From the NCBI RefSeq assembly GCF_028864145.1, contig NZ_JARBHJ010000013.1, positions 1 through 50,601 of the forward strand: a stretch of DNA of 50,601 bases, written 5' to 3'. Positions 1 to 8,893 of the stretch are shown here, in pieces; position 1 is the stretch's first letter; every line of letters starts with the position of its first letter. Source of the DNA: Actinotignum schaalii (GTDB lineage: Bacteria; Actinomycetota; Actinomycetes; Actinomycetales; Actinomycetaceae). Position numbers and translations under genes: made by a program. A model generated the notes under the pieces. That model had not been told where the DNA came from. It saw only the letters and a list, made by a program, of their open reading frames with translations, and did not search any database.

Positions 1-105
1 AGCGGCAAGGTTACGCCCGGTATCCTTTTCGAACCCGGTAGCTAAGGTTGTTTGCGCTGATGGTACTGCACTCGGTGGGGTGTGGGAGAGTAGGTTGCTG
101 CCGCC
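1..105 (+). rRNA. rrf: 5S ribosomal RNA, 3' part (cut by the window edge)
   Basis: The sequence carries the conserved 5S core: the CGAACCCGG..AGCTAAG block near 31-46, then GATGGTACTGCACTCGG and GGGAGAGTAGG near 59-93. The 5' part lies before the window, so this is the end of an rRNA operon whose 16S and 23S genes should be upstream. The 3' end is placed near 105 by comparison with typical 5S ends and could be off by a few bases. A strong terminator follows directly. Confidence 0.93.
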
Positions 106-116
106 ATGTTTTTTAG

Positions 117-172
117 AGTGTGGGGTGTGTTTATGTCTTTTTGGTAGGCATAGTACACACCCCACACTTTTT
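117..172 (+). terminator. Intrinsic terminator of the rRNA operon
   Basis: A perfect 14-bp inverted repeat: AGTGTGGGGTGTGT at 117-130 pairs with ACACACCCCACACT at 155-168 across a 24-nt loop, followed by a T run at 168-172. It sits about 12 nt after the 5S rRNA, where an rRNA operon terminator is expected. Confidence 0.92.
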
Positions 173-278
173 AATCTCTGCGCGCCAAAAATTCAATGCT
201 CAGCGCGCGGCCGAGCTGGAGTCGGCCTAAAATAAGCACAGCATCGTGATTCTTAACAATCGAACTGCGAGGAATGAA

Positions 279-2003
279 ATGTCTGACCACGAAGAGTGGA
301 GCCAAGAGCGCTCCGAAGACGATCGTCCGAAAGGACAATGGCGGTCCGCGCGGCAACGGCGCGAACCCTCGCAGCACGATGGAGAGGGCGGCGCGACCCG
401 CGATTCGGGCGATCCCCGCGATGCCTGGAATGACCGCCGCGGAGGCCCACGGCGTCGGGATAATCGAGAAGAAAACTGGAACCGTCACCAAGGGGATCGA
501 CGTGGTGGCCGTCGTTACGATCGCGGCCACGACCGTGACTCCTGGGAATCGCGAGATTCCCGTGGCGGGCGCGATGGTGGTTCCCGGCGCTCTTCGTGGA
601 ACCGTCAGGGTGAATTCCATGATGGTAGCGGCGAACGGGGACAGAAGGGTGGATTCCACAACCGACGTGACCGTGACAACCATCGTGGATACCGGCGCGA
701 TTGGAATGACAGGGATTCGAGTGAATCGCGCGAATCCCGAGGCTCCTGGGATCGCGGCGGTGAAGGCCGCTACGACCGGCGCGGCGGACGCGGTGGCCAG
801 TGGCGCGATAATCGCCGGGGCCAGGACAGGCGATTCGGGGAGCGGCGTGATGATCGTTATAATGAGCGTTCCGGGCGCGAAGATCGTCGTCGTACCAACG
901 AAAACGAACCCCGTGATAATAACAACTACGGGCGCCGCGACCAGTATGACGACAAGCAGCAGTTTGATCGCGGTGAGCGCCGGCGTGACAACCACCGGCA
1001 GGATGACCGGCGCCGTGATGAGCGCCGTCGCGATAGCAACAGGCGTGACGAACGTGGTGGACATCGCGAAGAAGATAAACGCCGGCGTGATGACCGCCGC
1101 AGCCGCGGCGTGAAAGATCCCTTTATTCCGGAAACGGTTAATGCACAGGATCTCGCGGCGGAATCGCGTCGTAAACTCAAGGTTCTTGCGCCAGCGGTGT
1201 CCGAGAACGTGGCACGGCATCTGGTTTATGCCGGATCCATGATGGATCAGAACCCGGAACTCGCCTACGAGCACGCGAAAGCAGCCTACCGGCACGCCGC
1301 GCGCATCGACATCGTGCGTGAGGCACTGGGATTGACGTCCTACTTGACCGGCCGGTACTCCGAAGCTCTGCGTGAGCTGCGCACCTATCGGCGCATGACC
1401 GATGATTACTCGCATGTGGCCCTTGAGGCTGATTCCGAGCGCGGATTGGGGCGGCCTGAAAAGGCTCTTGCCTTTATTGCCGAAATTCCGCTCAAGCGGC
1501 TCAATACCGCCACCACGTTGGAATTGGCGCTGGTGACCTCCGGCGCCCGTGCGGACGCGGGGGATTCCGAGGCCGGACTGGCCGTCCTGGAGAAAATCAA
1601 GGTTGAGAACCTTGATGAAGAATTACGCGCCCGCGTTGAGCTCATTAAGGCAGATCGTCTCGAAGAACTAGGACGCGTGGAGGAGGCCGAAGATCTGCGT
1701 GCGCGCTGGAATCCGGTCTACAATGCAGAAGGCGAAGTCGAGCTTTTCACCGCGGACGAGCCTGAGTCCGAGACAACAGACGTGCCCGATTTTGAAACCG
1801 AGACGAACGAAGACGCGGAAACGGAAGCGGAACAGGCATCGGAGGCAGAGCATGAGCCTGCGGCACTTGCCGAGTCTGATGCGGAATCCGAGAGTGAACC
1901 GACGTGTGCAGCCGAAGCCGGACCTGAACTGGCGCACGAAGCTGAGGCCGAGGCGCAGGTAAACTCGGAGACGGACTCCGAGCAGGAATCAGAAGAAGAG
2001 TAA
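279..2003 (+). CDS. Disordered Arg/Asp/Gly-rich protein with TPR-like core and acidic tail (Rv1691-like position)
   Basis: Function unknown. Three parts can be read. Residues 1 to about 280 are an R/D/G/E/N-rich low-complexity region with many RRD, RGG and DRR repeats, probably disordered. Residues about 285-490 are helical with tetratricopeptide-like spacing (for example AYEHAKAAYRHAARID and ALRELRTYRRM). The last ~75 residues are an E/A/S-rich acidic tail. By position it corresponds to the TPR protein Rv1691, which precedes the HAD phosphatase and tlyA in mycobacteria; the N-terminal region is an added feature. The ATG at 279 is chosen because GAGGA (269-273) lies 5 nt before it; an in-frame GTG at 246 lacks this. 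The stop overlaps the next ATG (TAATG). RNA or nucleoprotein binding by the RGG-like part is inference. Confidence 0.75.
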   Translation: MSDHEEWSQERSEDDRPKGQWRSARQRREPSQHDGEGGATRDSGDPRDAWNDRRGGPRRRDNREENWNRHQGDRRGGRRYDRGHDRDSWESRDSRGGRDGGSRRSSWNRQGEFHDGSGERGQKGGFHNRRDRDNHRGYRRDWNDRDSSESRESRGSWDRGGEGRYDRRGGRGGQWRDNRRGQDRRFGERRDDRYNERSGREDRRRTNENEPRDNNNYGRRDQYDDKQQFDRGERRRDNHRQDDRRRDERRRDSNRRDERGGHREEDKRRRDDRRSRGVKDPFIPETVNAQDLAAESRRKLKVLAPAVSENVARHLVYAGSMMDQNPELAYEHAKAAYRHAARIDIVREALGLTSYLTGRYSEALRELRTYRRMTDDYSHVALEADSERGLGRPEKALAFIAEIPLKRLNTATTLELALVTSGARADAGDSEAGLAVLEKIKVENLDEELRARVELIKADRLEELGRVEEAEDLRARWNPVYNAEGEVELFTADEPESETTDVPDFETETNEDAETEAEQASEAEHEPAALAESDAESESEPTCAAEAGPELAHEAEAEAQVNSETDSEQESEEE

Positions 2004-3019
2004 TGGTGAGCCTGATATCGCATTTTGACGGCGCGATTTTCGATCTGGACGGTGTCGTTTACCTCGGCACCGATCCGGCCCCTCACGCTGCCGATGCCTA
2101 CGGACGCGCCATCGCTGCTGGTATGCGCCCGCTTTTCCTCACCAATAATGCCTCGCGCACCCAGGAAGAAGTCGCCGCGCACCTCGCGACAGTGGGAATA
2201 TCAGCCCCGGCTTCAACGGTGCTTACCTCTGCAATGGCAAGTACGCAGCTCGCCGTGTCGCAGGTGCCGGCCGGAGCAAAAGCACTGGTCATCGGGGGTA
2301 ACGGTCTGCATCGTGCGGTGAGTGAAACTAGCCTTGTCCCGGTATCATCCGCGGATGATAACCCCGACGTGGTCATTATGGGGTTTTACCCGACAATTGA
2401 CTGGGCAGCGCTTTCAGAAGTTGCCCTGGCCATTCGCCGCGGCGCCCTTTTCGTGGCCACGAACCTCGATGCCACCCTCCCCATGGAGCGTGGATTTATG
2501 GTCGGCTGCGGATCACTCGTGGCCGCGGTAGTTAATGCCACCGGGGTGCAACCACTCTCCGCGGGCAAACCCGATCCTGCGATTTTTGCCATTGGGATGG
2601 ATATGCTCGGCGCCAGCCATCCTCTCGCTATTGGTGACCGGCTCAATACCGATATTCGTGGAGCGCGTGCCGCAGGGATCGCCAGTCTCCACGTGCTTAC
2701 CGGAGTGAGTTCTGCTCGCGATATTATGCTGGCTGCACAGGAAGAACGCCCCGATTATCTCGGTGATGATCTGCGGGTCCTCAACGAGGACTACCCGGAG
2801 ATTCATCGGGAAGGTGAACGCTGGGTGGCAGGCACATCCTGGGCACAGGTTGAGGAGGGACACGACGGCGCAGCGGCCCGCTTGGTCACCTCCGATGGAT
2901 GCGGGCCACATTTGGGGCTGGATACTTACCGGGCCGCGGTGCACGCGATATGGGAGGCCCGAGATCGCGGGCTGAAGGCGAACGTCACGCTCGAGGAGAT
3001 CATCGTGGAGCGGCGATGA
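2003..3019 (+). CDS. HAD-IIA family phosphatase (Rv1692-like)
   Basis: HAD superfamily, subclass IIA (NagD/phosphoglycolate-phosphatase type). Motif I is FDLDGVVY with Asp14 and Asp16; motif II is FLTNNAS near residue 46; the motif III Lys lies in SAGKPDP; motif IV is IGDRLNTDI near 217. The capping region sits between motifs II and III. At 338 residues it is longer than NagD because of a ~70-residue C-terminal extension, which also fits the Rv1692 type. Rv1692 has been reported as a glycerol-3-phosphate phosphatase in phospholipid recycling; that substrate is inferred here from family and gene order. It is translationally coupled upstream (TAATG) and downstream (ATGA). Confidence 0.88.
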   Translation: MVSLISHFDGAIFDLDGVVYLGTDPAPHAADAYGRAIAAGMRPLFLTNNASRTQEEVAAHLATVGISAPASTVLTSAMASTQLAVSQVPAGAKALVIGGNGLHRAVSETSLVPVSSADDNPDVVIMGFYPTIDWAALSEVALAIRRGALFVATNLDATLPMERGFMVGCGSLVAAVVNATGVQPLSAGKPDPAIFAIGMDMLGASHPLAIGDRLNTDIRGARAAGIASLHVLTGVSSARDIMLAAQEERPDYLGDDLRVLNEDYPEIHREGERWVAGTSWAQVEEGHDGAAARLVTSDGCGPHLGLDTYRAAVHAIWEARDRGLKANVTLEEIIVERR

Positions 3020-3192
3020 CGGACCAGGAAAAAGCCACGGCACCGGAGGCAACGGTACCGTTGCCGAGTGCTCCGCTCAATATTGAAGCCGCCTTGGAGA
3101 ATCTCGACGAACTCGATCTGCCCGAACAGATTGAACAGTTGGAGGCGATTCACACCGAACTCGGTCGGCGCTTATCCCGGGCGCGGCTCTAA
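3016..3192 (+). CDS. Small conserved protein between HAD phosphatase and tlyA (Rv1693-like)
   Basis: A 58-residue protein: about 20 residues of Pro/Ala-rich N-terminus, then an amphipathic acidic helix region (residues 21-58) rich in Leu and Glu. The ATG at 3016 overlaps the preceding TGA, so it is coupled to the HAD gene. A small ORF sits in this slot in mycobacteria (Rv1693) and other actinobacteria. Function unknown; no motif seen. Confidence 0.7.
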   Translation: MTDQEKATAPEATVPLPSAPLNIEAALENLDELDLPEQIEQLEAIHTELGRRLSRARL

Positions 3193-3209
3193 ATCAGAAA
3201 GGCGAGCCT

Positions 3210-4046
3210 ATGGGGCGTTTAAGGCGCGTTGATGCGGAACTTGTCCGGCGCGGGCTCGCGCGCTCCCGCCAGGATGCTGCGGTGCTCATCCGTGAAGGTC
3301 AGGTATTCCTTGACGGAGCTGAGGTAACGAAACCCGCTCGACAGATGGATCCGGCACAGGCGCTTCTTGTGAAAGAAGCAGCTCAGGATCGTTACGTCTC
3401 CCGCGGAGCATATAAACTCCTGGGAGCCCTCGATTATCTCGGAGATGCCGGCCCACGCGTGGAAGGAGTCCGTGCCCTGGATGCGGGAGCTTCCACGGGT
3501 GGATTTACCGATGTGCTGTTGCGGCGCGGTGCTGCCCACGTGGTTGCCGTGGATGTTGGCTACGGCCAACTGGCCTGGAAGCTCCGTGAAGACCCTCGTG
3601 TCACCGTGCTGGAACGCACGAATGTGCGCACCCTGGATCCCGCGGCGGTCGCCCCCGCGCCTGATCTGGTTGTGGGGGATCTATCTTTTATTTCTTTGCG
3701 GCTCCTCGTTGCACCGCTCGCTGCGGCGAGTTCGCCAACGGCCGATTTTTTGCTTATGGTCAAGCCTCAATTCGAGGTGGGTCGGGAGAAAATCGGTGCG
3801 CACGGGGTGGTACGAAACCCGGAGTACCACGTGGAGGCGGTATGCGACGTCGCCCTTTCCGCCCGTGCCGCAGGGCTGGGCCTGCAAGCGATCGCGCCTT
3901 CGCCCCTTCCTGGACCGGCGGGGAACGTTGAATACTTTCTTTATATGAAGAAAAATGCTATTGATCAGCTTGGCGAGAACCTCGAAGAAAGTGTCCGGGC
4001 CGCGGTGAAAGCTGGACCAGCGGGGCAAGGACGGCCAGCGCGGTAG
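3210..4046 (+). CDS. tlyA: TlyA rRNA 2'-O-methyltransferase
   Basis: TlyA family: 2'-O-methylation of cytidine in 16S and/or 23S rRNA; in mycobacteria this modification gives capreomycin and viomycin sensitivity. An S4 RNA-binding domain spans about residues 3-65 (VDAELVRRGLARSR..., FLDGAEVTKPARQ), followed by an RrmJ/FtsJ-type SAM domain with the glycine-rich motif ALDAGASTGGFTDVLL near residue 90 and a Lys in the SRGAYKL region. Length 278 aa is typical. The start has GAAAGGCGAG 5' of the ATG. The tlyA-NAD kinase-recN order is a conserved actinobacterial cluster. Confidence 0.95.
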   Translation: MGRLRRVDAELVRRGLARSRQDAAVLIREGQVFLDGAEVTKPARQMDPAQALLVKEAAQDRYVSRGAYKLLGALDYLGDAGPRVEGVRALDAGASTGGFTDVLLRRGAAHVVAVDVGYGQLAWKLREDPRVTVLERTNVRTLDPAAVAPAPDLVVGDLSFISLRLLVAPLAAASSPTADFLLMVKPQFEVGREKIGAHGVVRNPEYHVEAVCDVALSARAAGLGLQAIAPSPLPGPAGNVEYFLYMKKNAIDQLGENLEESVRAAVKAGPAGQGRPAR

Positions 4047-4080
4047 CGGGGTAGGATACCTGGGAGAGGGGAGGCATTCG

Positions 4081-4926
4081 ATGGCAGAACCAAAAGTCGC
4101 CCTGGTCGTCAATCGCACGTTACCACCGCAGATGGAGCGCGCCGCTCACGATGCGATTGTTGCCCTAGAAGACCGCGGCGTACGGGTGGATACCAGTGAA
4201 ACTCTGGCGGGTGCCCGCAATGCGGATCTCATCCTCGTCATGGGTGGGGACGGCACGATTTTGCGCGGGGCTGAGTTAGGACGTAGTACCGGCGTGCCCA
4301 TCCTCGGTATTAACTACGGGCATATGGGTTTTCTTTCCGAAGCTCAACCTGATGAGCTCCCTGCCGTCGTGGAAAGGATTGCCGCGCGCGATTGGGTTAT
4401 TTCCGAACGAATGACCATTGATGTGCATGTGCAGCGCCCGGATGGCTCCTGTAACGTCCAGTGGGCCCTCAACGAAGTATCGGTGGAAAAGGCTTTTAAT
4501 TCACGTCTCATCGAAGCTTCTATCGGTGTGGACGGGCGCGAAATCTCTGCTTTCAAAGCCGACGCGGTGCTACTCTCCACGCCCACCGGTTCTACTGCCT
4601 ACAATTTTTCGGCGGGTGGACCGGTGGTATGGCCCAGCGTGGAAGCACTTCTTCTCACCCCGGTGGCCGCTCACGCGCTTTTCACCCGTCCTCTGGTGGT
4701 GAGCCCCTACTCAACCTTGGAAGTACGGGTTTTGCGTGATGAGGCGATGGTTTCCTGTGATTCACGGCGCCGGCTCGTAGCACCTGAAGGGACCGTGATT
4801 ACCGCGGTGCGGGGGGAGCGTCCCGTCAAGCTCGCCCGACTGAATGAAACCCCTTTCTCCGGGCGTCTGGTGGCGCGCTTCCACCTGCCGGTGCGCGGCT
4901 GGCGCGAGCGTGAGGTACGGGAATGA
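4081..4926 (+). CDS. nadK: NAD kinase
   Basis: Phosphorylates NAD to NADP. The family-defining GGDGT motif is at residues 55-59, NYGHMGFLSEA follows near 79, and the NE/D motif region ALNEVSVEKA and the STPTGSTAYNFSAGGP segment are present. Length 281 aa is normal. GGGAGG lies 6 nt before the ATG. A TAGGAT hexamer at about 4050-4055 could be an internal -10, but the gene is also well placed for readthrough from tlyA. It overlaps recN by 4 nt (ATGA). Confidence 0.96.
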   Translation: MAEPKVALVVNRTLPPQMERAAHDAIVALEDRGVRVDTSETLAGARNADLILVMGGDGTILRGAELGRSTGVPILGINYGHMGFLSEAQPDELPAVVERIAARDWVISERMTIDVHVQRPDGSCNVQWALNEVSVEKAFNSRLIEASIGVDGREISAFKADAVLLSTPTGSTAYNFSAGGPVVWPSVEALLLTPVAAHALFTRPLVVSPYSTLEVRVLRDEAMVSCDSRRRLVAPEGTVITAVRGERPVKLARLNETPFSGRLVARFHLPVRGWREREVRE

Positions 4927-6638
4927 TCGAACAGGTACGTATCCGCAATCTCGGTGTTATCGCGGAAGCCGAGCTTAATCTATCTCGCGGGCTCACCGCA
5001 CTAACGGGGGAAACCGGGGCGGGAAAAACTATGGCGGTGACCTCCCTTACGTTGCTTCTCGGAGCTAAAGCGAATCCCGCACGGGTGCGGGCCGGGGCCG
5101 TCCAAGCGGAAGTGGAAGGAACGTTTCTCGTGGACGCCGCTTCTCCGCTTCTGGAACGCATCACCGAGGCCGGGGGGCGGTACGACGTGGACGGCGATAC
5201 CGCCGCCGTGATTATTGCCCGGCATATTCCCGCGAAAGGGCGTTCCCGTGCCTTCGTCGGGGGGCGCTCGGTTCCCACGGCGGTACTCACCGATATCGCG
5301 GCCGAACTTGTGACCGTGCACGGCCAATCCGATCAGATTCGGCTGGGTAACCCCAGCCAGCAGCGCGCGGCGGTTGATGAATTCGGAGGCGAAGCCGTTA
5401 CGCGGGCGAAAAAAACGTGGGAACAGGCATGGAAAAACTACGGGGAAGCCCGGGAAGCTCGCGATGCCTTTCGGGCCGGGGCGCAGCGTGCTGCGCAACA
5501 GCGTTTAGCCTACCGAGCCTTGCTTGACAAAGTTGAGGCGGTCGATCCTCAGCCCGGTGAGGAAGAAGCCCTGCGGGCGCGCGCCCGGGTGCTCGAAAAT
5601 GCGGTGGAAATGTACGGGGCCTACTCCGCGGCTGCTGAAGCCCTGAGCGGGAGCGATACCGAAAACGGAGCCATATCCGCGCTGGGTAGTGCGGGTGCGC
5701 AACTCGAACGCGTCCTTGAGCTCAGCGGCCCGGATGTGCCGAATACGAAGCTCGGAGAGCTCCGAGAACGCCTGGAAAGCGCCGAAGCCGATATCACGGA
5801 TATCCACACCGAGATTGCGGAACTGGCACGTTGCACCCAAGCCCAACCCGAGGAGCTCTCCACCATTTATTCGCGTCGTTCTGAACTGGCCGGGCTGCGC
5901 AAACAACTGGGAATGAGCGGCGAAGAAATCCTGCGGGCTGCCGCTGAGGCCCGAGCTGGCCTAGAAAATCTCGATGACCCGGCAGCTACCGTGGAACGTC
6001 TTGAAAAAGAGCTTTCGCAAGCTCACACTGCCTTGGAACAAGCCGGAGCAGCCCTGCGGGCGGTGCGTACCGCTGCCGGGGAAGAACTCGCCCGCGCGGT
6101 GGAAACGGAACTTCCCGAACTCTCTTTGCCCGATGCGCGTTTCACCGTGGCTGTGAGCGCCGCGGATCCCGGTCCAAGCGGTGCGGATTCCGTCACTTTT
6201 TTGCTTGCCGCTCACCGCGGTGCTCCGCTCTCTTCGCTCGCATCGGGCGCTTCGGGTGGTGAGCTCTCGCGCGTTATGCTCGCCCTCGAAGTGGGATTGG
6301 CGGCGCGGCGCGCTCAGCGCGGCCACACCTTCCTTTTCGACGAAGTTGATGCCGGGATTGGGGGCCGTGCCGCCACCGCGGTCGGGAAAAGACTGGCAAA
6401 ACTGGCCGGCAGCGCCCAGGTTATTGTTGTTACCCACCTCGCCCAGGTCGCGGCCTGTGCCGAGCACCAACTCGTCGTCGTGAAACAACTTGAAGAAAGT
6501 GCCGCACGCACGGAGCTGCGTGACGTCACCGGGCCGCAACGCGAAGCGGAACTGGCGCGCATGCTTTCGGGCAGCGATACCGATGTGGCACGCGCGCACG
6601 CCGCTGAGCTACTTAAGGCCGCGAGTGTGGCACTATAA
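4923..6638 (+). CDS. recN: DNA repair protein RecN
   Basis: SMC-like ATPase of double-strand-break repair. The N-terminal half has the Walker A motif GETGAGKT (residues 29-36) within LTALTGETGAGKTMAVTSLTLLLG-like sequence; the middle is an Ala/Glu-rich coiled coil (about residues 155-370); the C-terminal half carries the ABC signature ASGGELSRVMLAL and Walker B FLFDEVDAGIGGRAA. Length 571 aa is typical. No LexA box is visible just upstream, because the start lies inside the NAD kinase gene. The gene begins with ATGA overlap and leads into steA after 5 nt. Confidence 0.96.
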   Translation: MIEQVRIRNLGVIAEAELNLSRGLTALTGETGAGKTMAVTSLTLLLGAKANPARVRAGAVQAEVEGTFLVDAASPLLERITEAGGRYDVDGDTAAVIIARHIPAKGRSRAFVGGRSVPTAVLTDIAAELVTVHGQSDQIRLGNPSQQRAAVDEFGGEAVTRAKKTWEQAWKNYGEAREARDAFRAGAQRAAQQRLAYRALLDKVEAVDPQPGEEEALRARARVLENAVEMYGAYSAAAEALSGSDTENGAISALGSAGAQLERVLELSGPDVPNTKLGELRERLESAEADITDIHTEIAELARCTQAQPEELSTIYSRRSELAGLRKQLGMSGEEILRAAAEARAGLENLDDPAATVERLEKELSQAHTALEQAGAALRAVRTAAGEELARAVETELPELSLPDARFTVAVSAADPGPSGADSVTFLLAAHRGAPLSSLASGASGGELSRVMLALEVGLAARRAQRGHTFLFDEVDAGIGGRAATAVGKRLAKLAGSAQVIVVTHLAQVAACAEHQLVVVKQLEESAARTELRDVTGPQREAELARMLSGSDTDVARAHAAELLKAASVAL

Positions 6639-6643
6639 AGCTT

Positions 6644-7819
6644 GTGGCATCGAAGTTATGGCGAAAAAAGAAGGTCGTTGCGGAAGGAACCCTGGCCGGT
6701 CCGGCCCGGGTGGACGCGCGCACCAAAAATCTCACTCGTCGTCTCCAAGCCGGCGATGTAGCGATTATTAACCACACAGATCTGGATAGGGTTGCGGCGG
6801 AAAACCTCGTGGCCGCGCAGCCCGTTGCCGTGCTCAATGCCGCGAAGTCTATCTCGGGGCGCTACCCGAATCTTGGCCCGGCTATTCTGGAAGAAGCCGG
6901 TATTCCGCTTATCGATGACCTCGGCCCAGAAATTATGGATATCTCCGAGGGCCAGTGGGTCGATATTGACGGGGCGCGCGTGGTGGCAGGCGGGCGCGTT
7001 ATTGCGGAGGGCACCTTGCAAACCGCGCAGAGCATCGCTCGTGATAGCGAGGCCGCCCGCGCGGGTATGACCGTGCAACTGCGTGCTTTTGCCGCCAATA
7101 CCCTCGAATATCTCAACGAGGAACAGGGTCTTATCCTTGACGGGGTGGGAATTCCCGATATCCGTACGTCCATGGAGCACCGCCACGTGCTCGTGGTGGT
7201 GCGCGGCTACGACTACCGTGAAGACCTGCGCGCCCTGCGCCCCTATATCCGGGAAAATCGCCCGCTTATGATCGGGGTGGACGGCGGGGCCGATGCGCTT
7301 CTGGAACTTGGCTACACTCCGGATATTATCGTGGGCGATATGGATTCGGTTTCCGATAAAGCCTTGCGCTGCGGTGCTGAGGTAGTGGTGCACGCCTATC
7401 GCGATGGGCGCGCACCGGGTAAGAAGCGGGTGGAGGATCTGGGAGTGGATCACGTGGTCTTCCCGGCTACCGGAACCTCCGAAGATGTTGCCATGCTGCT
7501 GGCTGATTCCAAAGGTGCCAAGCTCATTGTGGCGGTGGGCACGCACAATACGATTCTTGAATTCCTCGATAAAGGCCGGGCGGGAATGGCATCCACTTTC
7601 CTTACCCGTCTGGTGGTGGGGGGCAAGCTCATTGACGCGAAAGGAGTTTCGCGCCTCTACCGCTCCTCGATCTCGAATTGGATGCTCGTCGCCCTCATTC
7701 TTGCGGGAGTCTTTGCGCTCTTCGCTGCCCTGGCCGTCACCGGTGCGGGCCAAACCTTCCTGTCCGTGCTCACCACTCGCCTCGGGGATCTTGCCGAGTG
7801 GTTCCGTAATCTCTTCTAG
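6644..7819 (+). CDS. steA: SteA-like cytokinetic/envelope protein with thiamine pyrophosphokinase-like fold
   Basis: Matches the actinobacterial SteA family (Rv1697 type). The central part has a thiamine-pyrophosphokinase-like segment, GVDGGADALLELGY followed by DIIVGDMDSVSD, near residues 205-235. A single transmembrane helix lies near the C-terminus (WMLVALILAGVFALFAAL, about 346-365). In Corynebacterium, SteA and SteB form a complex at the division site that affects peptidoglycan hydrolase activity; this role is transferred by homology. The GTG at 6644 is chosen because the N-terminal charged segment fits the family; no strong Shine-Dalgarno is seen, and the start is 6 nt after the recN stop. 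SteB follows at 13 nt. Confidence 0.88.
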   Translation: MASKLWRKKKVVAEGTLAGPARVDARTKNLTRRLQAGDVAIINHTDLDRVAAENLVAAQPVAVLNAAKSISGRYPNLGPAILEEAGIPLIDDLGPEIMDISEGQWVDIDGARVVAGGRVIAEGTLQTAQSIARDSEAARAGMTVQLRAFAANTLEYLNEEQGLILDGVGIPDIRTSMEHRHVLVVVRGYDYREDLRALRPYIRENRPLMIGVDGGADALLELGYTPDIIVGDMDSVSDKALRCGAEVVVHAYRDGRAPGKKRVEDLGVDHVVFPATGTSEDVAMLLADSKGAKLIVAVGTHNTILEFLDKGRAGMASTFLTRLVVGGKLIDAKGVSRLYRSSISNWMLVALILAGVFALFAALAVTGAGQTFLSVLTTRLGDLAEWFRNLF

Positions 7820-7831
7820 GAAAGTTAGCTG

Positions 7832-8878
7832 ATGGTTGATTTTAGGTATCATCTCGTTTCCCTGGTTTCGGTGTTTTTGGCGCTTGCCATCGGAGTGATT
7901 CTCGGGGCCGGACCGCTGCAAAATTCCATCGCGCACGGGCTCACCGGCCAGGTGGATTCCTTGCGTGAATCGCGTGACAAGATGCGCGTGGAGCTTGATC
8001 AACGCGGGGCGCAGCTCGATGCGGCGTCGACGGCGCTGCTCGGTGCCGGCGAACAACTCAATGCTGGAACGCTGACCAACCGGCGCGTTGCTATCGTGGC
8101 GGCGGCCGGCGCGGACGGAGCTATCGTGGAGAAGACCCGGCAGAGCCTGACCGCGGCCGGGGCGCGTATCACGGGTGAAATCACTTTGGCTCCAGCTTTT
8201 ACGGATACCGAATACGCCACCTACCGTTCCACCCTTTCCGGTAACCTCGGCTCTTATGTCAAGGACTTGCCGGCCGGTGGTTCCGCGGATGCGATTCTCG
8301 GGGCGGCCGTGGATACCGTGGTACGCTCTGCTCCGGAAGATGCGGGGGCGACGACGCTCATCACTCTTCTCACCTCTCCGGAAAATAAGCTGATTGACGT
8401 GGCGGTTGCTCCGAGTGAAGCCGCGGAGGTGGTTGTTTTCATCACCTCGGATCCGGCTGAGACCGCACCGGTTCCCGCCGATAAGGCGACCACTTCGCCG
8501 CATATCACGGATACCTACCAGGCTGCCTTTGCGGCTATTGCCGGGCGGGGCCCGGCCGTGGCCGTCGGTGCGGGAACAGACGGAAACTCGGTGTTGGGAG
8601 CCGTGCGTTCAGCAAAAAACGGATCCACGGTGGATTCTGCGCAAACCGCGCTTGGTGATGTCAATATTCCCATGGCGGCAGCTGCCGAATTGCATGAACG
8701 CCACGTACACCTCGGGGTAGCGCCCGGAGCTGATAGTGCGATTGGAGAGCGCCAAAGTGCCTCCGCACCCGCGCAAACAGCGCCCGCTCCGCAGCCTGAA
8801 CAGGCTCCTGCTCCGGCCCCCGCACCCGCGGAAGGCGGGCAAGCTCCCGAAGGCGGGCAGGCCCCGGCTGGGCAGTAA
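7832..8878 (+). CDS. steB: SteB/MctB-like membrane-anchored protein
   Basis: Belongs to the family annotated as mycobacterial copper transport protein MctB or as SteB. It starts VDFRYHLVSLVSVFLALAIG, a single N-terminal transmembrane helix (about residues 5-28) followed by an extracytoplasmic coiled coil (about 33-75) and a globular part with an Ala-rich sequence. The C-terminal ~45 residues are a Pro/Ala/Gln-rich tail with two GGQAP repeats, likely unstructured. GGAAAG precedes the ATG. Adjacency to steA supports the SteAB interpretation over a copper role; the sequence cannot separate them. Confidence 0.85.
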   Translation: MVDFRYHLVSLVSVFLALAIGVILGAGPLQNSIAHGLTGQVDSLRESRDKMRVELDQRGAQLDAASTALLGAGEQLNAGTLTNRRVAIVAAAGADGAIVEKTRQSLTAAGARITGEITLAPAFTDTEYATYRSTLSGNLGSYVKDLPAGGSADAILGAAVDTVVRSAPEDAGATTLITLLTSPENKLIDVAVAPSEAAEVVVFITSDPAETAPVPADKATTSPHITDTYQAAFAAIAGRGPAVAVGAGTDGNSVLGAVRSAKNGSTVDSAQTALGDVNIPMAAAAELHERHVHLGVAPGADSAIGERQSASAPAQTAPAPQPEQAPAPAPAPAEGGQAPEGGQAPAGQ

Positions 8879-8881
8879 CGG

Positions 8882-8887
8882 TACCAT
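8882..8887 (+). promoter_or_regulatory. Candidate -10 box (leaderless type)
   Basis: TACCAT, then the 6 nt GGGTGC, then ATG 8894. It fits the TANNNT-N6-start pattern seen at nine other genes here. It competes with a Shine-Dalgarno-led GTG at 8924. Confidence 0.45.
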
Positions 8888-8893
8888 GGGTGC

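Noticed and set aside
171-1415. 414-residue hydrophobic open frame on the minus strand opposite the Arg/Asp-rich gene
   Set aside because: It mirrors the repeated Arg/Asp codons of the plus-strand gene (GATCGT-type repeats read as Val/Thr/Ile/Ala). There is no ribosome site, and the plus-strand gene has operon context.
4040-4080. LexA box upstream of NAD kinase/recN
   Set aside because: No TCGAAC/GTTCGA-type half-sites were found near the cluster start or before recN.
6656-8503. 615-residue open frame on the minus strand across steA and steB
   Set aside because: It spans two recognised coupled genes on the other strand, and its Arg/His/Gly-rich product matches no family. Long antisense frames are common at this GC content.
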